NCBI RefSeq assembly: GCF_009604405.1
Contig: NZ_WEGK01000003.1
Location: 372,001 to 436,000 of the forward strand
Reading direction: 5' to 3'
DNA: 64,000 bases
Origin: Nocardia macrotermitis
GTDB taxonomy: Bacteria > Actinomycetota > Actinomycetes > Mycobacteriales > Mycobacteriaceae
Below the pieces are notes generated by a model, which saw only the letters and a list, made by a program, of their open reading frames with translations, was not told where the DNA came from and searched no databases. Of the stretch, positions 43,395 to 50,906 are shown one piece after another; the first letter of the stretch is position 1, and each line of letters begins with the position of its first letter. The position numbers and the translations under genes are program-made.

Positions 43395-44599
43395 GCGGGC
43401 CTCTCGAAGGGATTCGCGTTCTCGAGGTCGCGATGTACGGCTTCGTGCCCTCGGCGGGCGCGGTGCTGTCCGACTGGGGCGCGGATGTGATCAAGGTCGA
43501 GCACGCGGTGACCGGTGATCCGCAGCGCGGGCTGCGGCAGATCGGGCACTTCAAGGTCGAGGGCGACCCGAATCCCAATGTGGAGCATGCCAATCGGGGT
43601 AAGCGCAGCATCGGGGTGGACATGTCGGTGCCCGAGGGGCGCGAGGTGATCCACGAACTGGCCAAGACCGCCGATGTGTTCCTGACCAGCTTCCTGCCGC
43701 AGCACCGCCGCAAGTTCGGCATCGACGTGGAGGACATCCGCGCGGTGAATCCGAAGATCGTCTACGCGCGCGGCAGCGGCCTGGGTCCGCGCGGCGCCGA
43801 GGCGGACAAGGGCGGGTACGACATGACCGCCTACTGGTGCCGTGGCAGCGTCGCGGCCACCATCACCCCGCCCGATGTGGACGGGCTGATCGGCCCGCCC
43901 GGACCGGCGTTCGGGGACACCATCTCCGGGACGAATCTGGCCGGTGGGATCGCGGCGGCGCTGTTCAAGCGCGAGCGCACGGGGGAAACCTCGGTGGTGG
44001 ACGTGTCGCTGCTCAGCAGTGGGCTGTGGTCGATGGGACACACCATCGCGCTTTCGGCGCACGTCGGTGAGCCGTTGCAGGCCGGGCCGACCGGGGCGCA
44101 CGGATCGCCGTCGAATCCGCTCTCGGGGCTGTACGCCACCAAGGACGGGCGGTATCTGTCGCTGGTGATGTTGCAGCCGGGCAAGTTCTGGGCCGACGTG
44201 TGCCGCCACATCGACCGGCCGGAGCTGATCGAGGATCCGCGGTTCGCCGACGCGGCGTCGATCGCGGCGAATACCCCTGCGGCCGTGGAGATTCTGCGCG
44301 AGGTGATCGGCACGCGCACGCTCGCGGAGTGGACCGAGCGCTTCGGCACCCTCTCGGGCCCGTGGGCGCCGGTGCAGGACGCGTTGCAGGTGCTCGCCGA
44401 TCCGCAGGTGCGGGCCAACGAGTACGTCCGCGAAGCCGGTGCGCTGCAACTGGTTTCGAGCCCGGTGCAGTTCGACCTGACCCCGCCGCAGTTGCGGCCC
44501 GGCCCGGAGTTCGCCGCGCAGACCGACGAGGTGTTGCAAGATCTGGGCCTGGACTGGGATCGCATCATCGAGCTGAAGTCCGCGGGCGCGGTCACGTAA
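43391..44599 (+). CDS. CaiB/BaiF family (family III) CoA transferase
   Basis: 402 aa; GTG start overlapping the aldehyde dehydrogenase stop (GTGA). Catalytic Asp D176 in PAFGDTISG; N-terminal LEGIRVLEVAMYGFVPSAGAVL; NRGKRSIGVDM. Divergent from the CaiB at 17651, so not a recent copy. It would place CoA on the acid made by the aldehyde dehydrogenase upstream, before thiolase action. The DUF35 gene follows 14 bp later. Confidence 0.92.
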   Translation: MSGPLEGIRVLEVAMYGFVPSAGAVLSDWGADVIKVEHAVTGDPQRGLRQIGHFKVEGDPNPNVEHANRGKRSIGVDMSVPEGREVIHELAKTADVFLTSFLPQHRRKFGIDVEDIRAVNPKIVYARGSGLGPRGAEADKGGYDMTAYWCRGSVAATITPPDVDGLIGPPGPAFGDTISGTNLAGGIAAALFKRERTGETSVVDVSLLSSGLWSMGHTIALSAHVGEPLQAGPTGAHGSPSNPLSGLYATKDGRYLSLVMLQPGKFWADVCRHIDRPELIEDPRFADAASIAANTPAAVEILREVIGTRTLAEWTERFGTLSGPWAPVQDALQVLADPQVRANEYVREAGALQLVSSPVQFDLTPPQLRPGPEFAAQTDEVLQDLGLDWDRIIELKSAGAVT

Positions 44600-44613
44600 T
44601 CGCTGGAGTACCA

Positions 44614-45786
44614 ATGCCGTTCATCGCATCGCTGGGGACGTACCTGCCGTGCTGGGGCGCGCCGCGCCACCGGGTGCCCGGCTCGGACGAGGACGCGGTC
44701 ACCCTCGCCGTGGAGGCCGGGCGCGCGGCCCTGTACGACGCAGGTCCGGTGGAACGGGTCGTGGTGGTCAGCCGGGATCTGCCGCTCGTGGGCAGCAGCA
44801 ACGCCGCGGTGTTGCTGGCGGGGCTCGGCCTGGATCCGGAACTGGAGGTGATCGAGCGGCTCGGCGGCGCGCCCGCCACGCTCGACGCCCTCAGTTCCGC
44901 GCGGTCGCGCACGCTGATCATCGGCGTGGATCTGGATCCGGCCGGTGCGGCGGCGGTATTGGTCTCCGATCACGGTTTGCAGATCCGCATCGCCGCCCGG
45001 GTGGCGCGAAGTCTGCCGGTGCGCACCCGCAATGCGATCGGCACGGTGCACGACTACGGCGATCCCCGGCTGCTGCACGAACGCGGCCTGGTGGCCTCGC
45101 TGGCCGCGGCCTGGCTGGACACCCCCGCAGCGGTGGCCGGGGTCGGTGACAAACAGGCCGCTGACCTGTGCCGGTCGATCCCGCCCTCGCTGCCCGCACT
45201 CGGGGCGAGTGCGAGCCTGTTCGCGTTGGCGGCCATGGTCGATTGGGGCACAACGGGTTTGCTGGTCGGGGTGGAGCAGGCCGGGTTGTCGGGGATCACG
45301 GTCGTCGGTGGTCACGCCGCGGTGCACCGCCGCGAACCCGCCGCCCGCGACCTGCCGCCGAGCGATCTGGTGCCCGGATCGGAGATCCCCATCTCGCTGG
45401 CCGCCTACGAGCGCGCGTTCGAGGCCAAGGTGCGCTGGGAGGCCGGGAAGCATTCCGGCAGTGAAGAATTGGACTTTCCGCCGCGTTATCGAGTGGGGGA
45501 GGACGGCTCGCTCTCGACCGAGTACACCCTCGTCCCGCTGCCGCGCACTGGCACGGTCTACACCGAATGCACTGTGGCCGTTCCGGTTCCGGGCCTGCCC
45601 ACGCCCTACACGCTGGTCATCGTGGAACTCGACGACGTCGGCGTGCGAGCGTTGGCGAAGGTCACCGGCACCGATCCGGGGACTGTGGCAATCGGCGATC
45701 GCGGGCGAATGGTATTGCGGCGGGTGGCGGTTCGCTCCGGTGTGCCCGACTACGGCTACGCGTTCGACCCGCAAGATCCGACATGA
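44614..45786 (+). CDS. Degenerate HMG-CoA-synthase/thiolase-like domain fused to a DUF35 OB-fold
   Basis: 390 aa from ATG 44614 (GGAG 6 bp upstream). The N-terminal about 240 residues look like a ketoacyl-synthase/HMG-CoA-synthase fold (MPFIASLGTYLPCWG, AVTLAVEAGRAALYDAG) but no nucleophile Cys is evident. The C-terminal about 110 residues resemble the OB-fold of DUF35 (TPYTLVIVELDDVGVRALAK), without the four zinc cysteines. Such proteins act as partners of SCP-x-type thiolases, and the thiolase at 46256 is the next gene. Probably a non-catalytic scaffold or acyl-channelling subunit (inference). Confidence 0.72.
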   Translation: MPFIASLGTYLPCWGAPRHRVPGSDEDAVTLAVEAGRAALYDAGPVERVVVVSRDLPLVGSSNAAVLLAGLGLDPELEVIERLGGAPATLDALSSARSRTLIIGVDLDPAGAAAVLVSDHGLQIRIAARVARSLPVRTRNAIGTVHDYGDPRLLHERGLVASLAAAWLDTPAAVAGVGDKQAADLCRSIPPSLPALGASASLFALAAMVDWGTTGLLVGVEQAGLSGITVVGGHAAVHRREPAARDLPPSDLVPGSEIPISLAAYERAFEAKVRWEAGKHSGSEELDFPPRYRVGEDGSLSTEYTLVPLPRTGTVYTECTVAVPVPGLPTPYTLVIVELDDVGVRALAKVTGTDPGTVAIGDRGRMVLRRVAVRSGVPDYGYAFDPQDPT

Positions 45787-45787
45787 T

Positions 45788-46160
45788 CCGCTTGGATTGT
45801 CTTGTGCGGGGCGATGTTCCGTGTCACTCGGTCCAGGGGTGCTGGCCGGGGAGTCCGATTGTGTCGGATAGTTCTGCGGTGCACAGTAGTTCGGCCCGGT
45901 GTATCCGATTGCGGCCAGGTAGTCGATCGGTGAAGTGCGACGTGAGCCGCTTGGATTGTATTGTGCGGGGCGATGTTCCGTGTCACTCGGTCCAGGGGTG
46001 CTGGCCGTGGGGTCCGATTGTGTCGGATAGTTCTGCGGTGCACAGTAGTTCGGCCCGGTGTATCCGATTGCGGCCAGGTAGTCGATCGGTGAAGTGCGAC
46101 GTGAGCCGCTTGGATTGCCTTGTGCGGGATGATGTTCCGTGTCAATCGGTCCTGAGGTGC
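45788..46160. repeat. 159-bp tandem repeat (two full copies plus a partial third)
   Basis: Copy 1 is 45788-45946, copy 2 45947-46105, with only 3 mismatches in 159 bp; the first about 55 bp of a third, diverged copy start at 46106. Each full unit includes a small stem TCCGA-TTGTG-TCGGA. 159 is a multiple of three, so frames stay open on both strands, but none looks like a known protein. The array fills the gap between the DUF35 and thiolase genes; 46161-46255 shows only the thiolase leader. Confidence 0.9.
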
Positions 46161-46255
46161 CGCCGTGCGGCGCAGGAGCGGGCTGTGTTCGTGTCGGGCA
46201 GCAAGGTGTGCGGTGCGATAGGCATTGTGCGGGCATCGGCGGAGAGGAAGTAGAT

Positions 46256-47416
46256 ATGCGGCGCGTGGCTATCGTGGGCGCTGGGATGACGCCCTTCGCC
46301 GAGCATTTCGCTTTGGGGATAAAGGATCTCGTGCCGATGGCGTTCGCGGAGTGTCTGGCCGGGGTGGATCGGGGGATGGCCAAGACCGATGTGCAGGCTG
46401 CCTGGTTCGGTGCGATGGGTAATACCGATGGCTTTCCGGCCGGGATCGTCGCCGATGCGCTGGGGATGCCGGATCTGCCGGTGACCCGGGTCGAGAACTC
46501 CTGTGCCACCGGGAATGACGCCGTGCGCAACGCGCTGTTCGGGATCGCCTCGGGCGCATGCGATGTGGCGCTGGTGGTCGGAGCGGACAAGCTGCGGGAG
46601 ACCGCGCAGAAGGACATGCTGTGGGAGTGGGAGGCGATGGCCCGCGACATGGCGTGGGACTATCCGCTGGGATTGATCGCGCCCGCCGGATTCGCGCTGC
46701 ACGTCTCGCGGTATCTGCACGAATCTCCGGCCACCCGTGAGCATCTGGCCATGGTGGCGGTGAAGAATCATCGGCACGGCGCGCGTAATCCCAAGGCGCG
46801 CTTGCAATTCGAGATCACCCTCGAACAGGCGCTGACGGCCCCGGCGGTGGCCGGCCCGTTCGGGGTGTACGACTGCGCGCCGCAGAGCGACGGCGCCGCC
46901 GCGCTGCTGCTGGCCGCCGAGGACGTGGTGGACCGCTACACCTCGCGGCCGGTGTGGATCCGCGGCGTCGGGCTGGGGCTGGATTCGGTGATGCACCAGC
47001 ACAAACGGGATATGACGACGTTCCCCGCGACGGTGCGCGCGGCCCGCGCGGCATTCGGCATGGCCGGGCTGTCCCCGCGCGACGTCGACGTCGCCGAGGT
47101 GCACGACTTCTTCACCGGCATCGAGCTGATCAGCTACGAGGATCTCGGCTTCGCCGAACGCTTCGAGGGCTACAAACTGCTGGAAACCGGCGCGACCAGC
47201 GTCGGCGGCGCACTCCCGGTGAACCCCAGCGGCGGCCTCAAGACCAAGGGCCACCCGCCCGGCGCGACCGGCGTCGCCCAGTGCGTCGAACTGTTCGAAC
47301 AACTGCGCGGCGAGGCCGCCAACCAGGTCGAAGGCGCGCGAATCGGCTTGGCGCACAACCTCGGCGGGCCCACGGCTGTCTCGGCGGTGACCCTCCTGGA
47401 GGGCCCCGGAGCCTGA
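46256..47416 (+). CDS. SCP-x/lipid-transfer-type thiolase
   Basis: 386 aa. Nucleophile Cys83 in ENSCATGNDA; AEVHDFFTGIE; C-terminal NPSGGLKTKGHPPGATG with the catalytic His. The active site is intact, so thiolytic cleavage or retro-Claisen of a 3-ketoacyl-CoA is expected. ATG 46256 follows GGAGAGGAAG. It should work with the DUF35/HMG-synthase-like protein upstream, from which it is now separated by a 159-bp tandem array. Last gene of the 41.9-47.4 kb operon. Confidence 0.92.
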   Translation: MRRVAIVGAGMTPFAEHFALGIKDLVPMAFAECLAGVDRGMAKTDVQAAWFGAMGNTDGFPAGIVADALGMPDLPVTRVENSCATGNDAVRNALFGIASGACDVALVVGADKLRETAQKDMLWEWEAMARDMAWDYPLGLIAPAGFALHVSRYLHESPATREHLAMVAVKNHRHGARNPKARLQFEITLEQALTAPAVAGPFGVYDCAPQSDGAAALLLAAEDVVDRYTSRPVWIRGVGLGLDSVMHQHKRDMTTFPATVRAARAAFGMAGLSPRDVDVAEVHDFFTGIELISYEDLGFAERFEGYKLLETGATSVGGALPVNPSGGLKTKGHPPGATGVAQCVELFEQLRGEAANQVEGARIGLAHNLGGPTAVSAVTLLEGPGA

Positions 47417-47512
47417 CCCGCCCACCGGCCCCGGACCTGCGCTGGTCACGGCTGCTCTCGCGCTTCGATTTCCATTGCACCGCACGAACTCTTGCGCCGA
47501 TCGGCTGCGGCA

Positions 47513-47774
47513 GCGTGGCAGTACATCGCCCCGGACGCGGCAGTACGTCGCCCGGTACGTGGCTGACTGTCGCCCCGAGTGCGGCTGGGCGTTGCCCCAG
47601 CTGCGGTTGAGCGTTGCCCTGGATGTGGCTGGGCGTCGCATGGTACGCGGCTGAGCGTGCCCCGAGTGCGGTTGAGCGTTGCTGCGGGTGCTGCTGAGTG
47701 TCGCTGCGGGTGCGGTTGAGCGTTGCTGCGGGTGCGGTTGAGTGTCGCTGCGGGTGCGGCTGAGTGTCGCCCCC
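47513..47774. repeat. 22-bp tandem repeat array (about 12 units)
   Basis: Units start at 47513, 47535, 47557 and so on to 47754 (one unit is 21 bp). A typical late unit is GTGCGGTTGAGCGTTGCTGC. The 3' five units are nearly identical and the 5' ones drift. It fills most of the 464-bp gap between the thiolase and TetR genes; no gene is seen there. Confidence 0.85.
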
Positions 47775-47880
47775 GCACGCCGTCGGGTATGCCGGGCGCG
47801 ACCCGATGTAAGCACAGACGGCCGACGCGTTTCATTATGCTGTGAACGCGGAATGACGTGCGAGCTGCGAGGAGGGCCGG

Positions 47881-48528
47881 ATGGGCGAGGCGGGTGTGCC
47901 GGTGCGTCGGGGGGCCGGGCGGCCGACTCGTGAGCAGGCGGCGGCGCGGCACGAGGAGCTGCTGGAGACGGCGTTGGATCTGTTCCTGGAGAACGGGTTC
48001 GACGTGACGACCGTGGAGATGATCGCGTCGCGGGTGAACATGACCAAGCGGACCATCTACGCGCGGTATCCGGAGAAGTCCGCGCTGTTCCTGGCGGCGG
48101 TGCATCGCGCGGTGGACGGTCAGATCGTGCCGCCCGAGGTGCTCGAGCAGCTGGACACCGGCGATCTGAAGCAGACGCTGGAAGCGGTCGCGCGGCTGCG
48201 GATCGATCAGGTGATGACGCCCAATGGCCTACGGCTGCAACGGATCATCAACACCGAGGGCTACCGGTTCCCGGAGATCTTCGTGGCCAACTACGAGCGC
48301 AGCGCCGGACCGGTGATCGATTTCGTGGCCGGGGTGCTCGATCGCGCGATCGACGCCGGGACGATCGCGCCGATCGACACCGATCAGGCCGCGCGCGCGT
48401 TCATGAGCATGGTGGTGGGCGGGCAGGTGCGCAGTATCGTCGCGGGCCGCCCGCCCAGCGCCGCGCAGCTCGAGGAGCGGGTGGAATTCACCGTGCGCCT
48501 GCTGCTGGACGGGTTGCGCCCGCGCTGA
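47881..48528 (+). CDS. TetR family transcriptional regulator
   Basis: 215 aa; ATG 47881 with a strong GAGGAGGG upstream. HTH segment VEMIASRVNMTKRTIYARYPEKS at about residues 41-63; the C-terminal half is the TetR_C_33/AefR-like dimerisation domain (GLRLQRIINTEGYRFPEIF). Its own promoter region carries the 22-bp repeat array and no copy of the 15-bp palindrome, so it is a weaker candidate for that regulon. It converges on the small gene at 48553. Confidence 0.88.
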   Translation: MGEAGVPVRRGAGRPTREQAAARHEELLETALDLFLENGFDVTTVEMIASRVNMTKRTIYARYPEKSALFLAAVHRAVDGQIVPPEVLEQLDTGDLKQTLEAVARLRIDQVMTPNGLRLQRIINTEGYRFPEIFVANYERSAGPVIDFVAGVLDRAIDAGTIAPIDTDQAARAFMSMVVGGQVRSIVAGRPPSAAQLEERVEFTVRLLLDGLRPR

Positions 48529-48552
48529 ACGTCGCGTTCGGAAACGCTGGGC

Positions 48553-48849
48553 TCAGATCGGCTCCCAGACCGTCATCGTGAGGTGTTCGGGATCGCCCAG
48601 GGTGCTGGCCGACATGCGGCCGTCCTTCAGCCGCGCCCCGATCTCCTTGCGCACGGTGTTGATATCGCCGTCGATCTCGTAGATGGCGAGGAATTCCACG
48701 GGCTGCCCCTCGCGGGCCACCAGCCGATGGCGCGTGCAGCCGCTCACGCCGTCGATGGCGAGCATCTCCGGGACGTGGACGGTGGAGTACCAGGTGTTGT
48801 ACTCCTCGTCCTTACCCGCGATGGCGCGGGAGTTCACCAACATCTTCAT
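48553..48849 (-). CDS. Small dimeric alpha-beta-barrel (EthD/DUF4286-like) protein
   Basis: 98 aa. KMLVNSRAIAGKDEEYNTWY, then HVPEMLAIDGVSGCTRHRL, is the pattern of EthD/DUF4286 ferredoxin-like-fold proteins often found in aromatic and steroid catabolic clusters. Function in such clusters is usually unproven; some are small isomerases, cyclases or monooxygenases. Divergent from the mycofactocin-type SDR at 48978, with operator site 7 between the two, so probably in the same regulon. Confidence 0.72.
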   Translation of the reverse strand: MKMLVNSRAIAGKDEEYNTWYSTVHVPEMLAIDGVSGCTRHRLVAREGQPVEFLAIYEIDGDINTVRKEIGARLKDGRMSASTLGDPEHLTMTVWEPI

Positions 48850-48919
48850 CGAAGCCTCCGTTCGTGCGACCGTGCGGCGACGGTCTTGTCTCGGTGACGA
48901 AACATCATTATCGTATTTA

Positions 48920-48934
48920 GAGAATCACATTTCC
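48920..48934. promoter_or_regulatory. TetR-type operator candidate, site 7
   Basis: GAGAATCACATTTCC, differing from site 1 (10096) at one base. It lies in the divergent promoter of the small gene at 48849 and the SDR at 48978, and is followed by ACCAGTG, resembling AGCAGTG after site 4. Confidence 0.6.
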
Positions 48935-48977
48935 ACCAGTGTCGCCGGGCCGGCAGGTGCGGGGAAGGAGACGCGTC

Positions 48978-49814
48978 ATGGCACGTCCGCACGGGAGGAT
49001 GAACTCGGGGGAGCATCGGCGGGTGGCGCTGGTGACGGGCGCGGCGCGGGGCATCGGCGCGGCCACGGTGCTGGAACTGGCCGATCGCGGCTGGTCGGTG
49101 CTGGCAGTCGATATCGCGAGCGACGATCCGGCGCTGCCGTATCCGATGGGCAGCAAGAGCGAACTGGTCGCGGTGGCGACCGAGGCGAGCAGCCGGGTCA
49201 GCCGGGTGGGCGCGGTCCGGCCGTTCGTCGCCGATGTGCGCGATCCGGAGGCATTGCGCGCGGCGGTGGCCGAGGCGGTCGACACCTGGGGTGGATTGGA
49301 CGCGGCGATCGCGGTCGCCGGCGTCATCGCGGGCGGAGATCCGTTGTGGGAGATGCCGATCGAGCGCGAACGCGCCGTCATGGACGTCTGCCTCGGCGGT
49401 GTGATGAACCTGGCCCGCGCCGCGATCCCCGCACTGCTGGCCCGCCCCGAACCCCGCACCGGCCGCTTCCTGGCCGTGGCCTCGGCCGCCGCCACCAAGG
49501 GCCTGCCCCTGCTGTCGGCGTACTGCGCCGCGAAAGCCGGTGTGACAGGGCTGATCCGGGCGCTGGGCGCGGAACTCGGCGGCACCGGCGTCAGCGCCAA
49601 CGCCGTCAGCCCGGGATCCACCGACACCGAGGTCCTCGCCGAAACCGCCCGCATCTACCACCTCCCCGACGCAGTCCGCTTCGGCGGCCAGCAACCGATA
49701 GGCCGACTCCTCGCCCCCGCCGAAATCGCTTCCGTCCTAGCGTTTCTTGCCGGTCCCGACAGCAGTGCGATGACTGGTGCGGTCGTCCCGGTAGACGGTG
49801 GTCTGGCATTGTGA
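48978..49814 (+). CDS. SDR family mycofactocin-dependent oxidoreductase (TIGR04504-like)
   Basis: 278 aa; ATG 48978 with AAGGAG 7 bp upstream. VTGAARGIGAATV cofactor loop, then the insertion DIASDDPALPYPMGSKSEL, the hallmark of mycofactocin-associated SDRs, in which the cofactor is not freely exchanged. VAGVIAGGDPLWEM, ASAAATKGLP, YCAAK and VSPGSTDTEV also match that group closely. It would oxidise an alcohol with electrons passed to mycofactocin. The maturation genes are not in the window and must lie elsewhere. Next gene is the LLM at 50064; the 249-bp gap holds no gene. Confidence 0.83.
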   Translation: MARPHGRMNSGEHRRVALVTGAARGIGAATVLELADRGWSVLAVDIASDDPALPYPMGSKSELVAVATEASSRVSRVGAVRPFVADVRDPEALRAAVAEAVDTWGGLDAAIAVAGVIAGGDPLWEMPIERERAVMDVCLGGVMNLARAAIPALLARPEPRTGRFLAVASAAATKGLPLLSAYCAAKAGVTGLIRALGAELGGTGVSANAVSPGSTDTEVLAETARIYHLPDAVRFGGQQPIGRLLAPAEIASVLAFLAGPDSSAMTGAVVPVDGGLAL

Positions 49815-50063
49815 ATCGATGTCGCGGTGAGGATTGGTGCTGACTTGTCCGGTAGGTGTCAATGCGTGTGCAGTGATCGGCGGTCCGGCGTTGTCGTTCG
49901 GTGCCGCGATGAGTGAGTGGCATCTGAATGCCGGCCGATCTCGGCAGCGGCGTGATGCGAGTTTCGTCGAATGTCATTCTGGTGCAGTGGATATCGTGAT
50001 AATTACCAGCGGGGTGAGAACCGGCGCGGTGATCCGGTGTCGTGTGAGAGAAGTGGTGTCCTG

Positions 50064-50906
50064 ATGGTCGAATGGTTCCTGTTCCTGCCGCAGATCCGTA
50101 TGGGCACAACGGATATCGTCGAACGGGCTCAGGTCGCCGAGGCGGCCGGGTTCGACGGGATCGCGTTCATCGATCATCTGCTCGCGCCCGGGGCCGAACA
50201 GCAGCCGCTGTGGGAGGCGATGACGATCGCGACCTGGGTGGCGGCGCGGACCGAGCGGTTGAAGGTCGGGCATCTGGTGCTGTGCGATGCGTTCCGGCAG
50301 GCGGCGGTGCTGGCCAAGCAGGCGGTGACGTTGCAGGAGGCGTCGGGGGGTCGGTTCGAACTGGGGTTGGGGGCCGGATCGGTGCCGGGGGAGTTGACCG
50401 GGTTCGACATCACCCTGGACAAAGCGGCGGCGCGGCGCGAACGGCTCGGGCGCACACTCGAACTGCTGCACGGGTATTGGGGTGAGGCCGACGGAACGTT
50501 TCAGCCGCCGCGACCGAGTACGCCGATCCCGATCGTCATCGGCGGTTCCAGCGCTCCGGTGCTGAATCTGGTGCGGCGACACGCGACGTGGTGGAATCTG
50601 CCTGTCTCACACCTGGATCGGCTGGAATCGCTGAAATCCGAGGTCGGTGCGGCGCGAATCTCGGTGCAGCAGATGGTCGGATTCGTCGGCCGGGACGCCG
50701 ATGCCGAGCAGGTGCGGGCGCAGAGTGAGCGCCGATTCGGTTATCTCGGTGCGGGTCTCGTCGTCGGCGACGCGGCACAGCTCACCGAGCACTTCACGGA
50801 ACTGACCGAACGCGGAGTCGAACGGTTCTACGTATGGTTCGCCGATTTCGCCGCGCCACAGACACTTACCGAATTCGGCGAGACGGTCATCGCAACTGGT
50901 CCTTGA
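50064..50906 (+). CDS. LLM-class F420-dependent oxidoreductase
   Basis: 280 aa. EWFLFLPQIRMGTTDIVERA, AEAAGFDGIAFIDHL, GRFELGLGAGSVPGEL and PIPIVIGGSSAPVL are LLM features. ATG 50064 is used; the ribosome site is weak. GAATGTCATTC upstream (49969-49979) only loosely resembles the shared operator. The 3' end overlaps the convergent ligase by 20 bp. Third LLM enzyme of the region, dissimilar to the other two. Confidence 0.85.
   Translation: MVEWFLFLPQIRMGTTDIVERAQVAEAAGFDGIAFIDHLLAPGAEQQPLWEAMTIATWVAARTERLKVGHLVLCDAFRQAAVLAKQAVTLQEASGGRFELGLGAGSVPGELTGFDITLDKAAARRERLGRTLELLHGYWGEADGTFQPPRPSTPIPIVIGGSSAPVLNLVRRHATWWNLPVSHLDRLESLKSEVGAARISVQQMVGFVGRDADAEQVRAQSERRFGYLGAGLVVGDAAQLTEHFTELTERGVERFYVWFADFAAPQTLTEFGETVIATGP

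Noticed and set aside
43831..46650. A 939-codon minus-strand frame spanning the CaiB, DUF35 and thiolase genes
   Set aside because: It is antisense to three well-supported genes; the repeat-like Pro/Ser stretches simply reflect the 159-bp DNA repeat.
47513..47774. The 22-bp array as a CRISPR array
   Set aside because: Units are directly abutting with no unique spacers, and no cas gene is near.
46142..47815. A 557-codon minus-strand frame over the thiolase
   Set aside because: Antisense to the thiolase and the 22-bp array; composition is typical of a high-GC shadow.
49969..49979. GAATGTCATTC before the LLM gene as a ninth operator
   Set aside because: Half-site spacing is too short and the outer bases do not fit the 15-bp consensus.
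49834..50063. A 76-codon plus-strand frame between the SDR and LLM genes
   Set aside because: No ribosome site, no similarity, and irregular composition; treated as intergenic.
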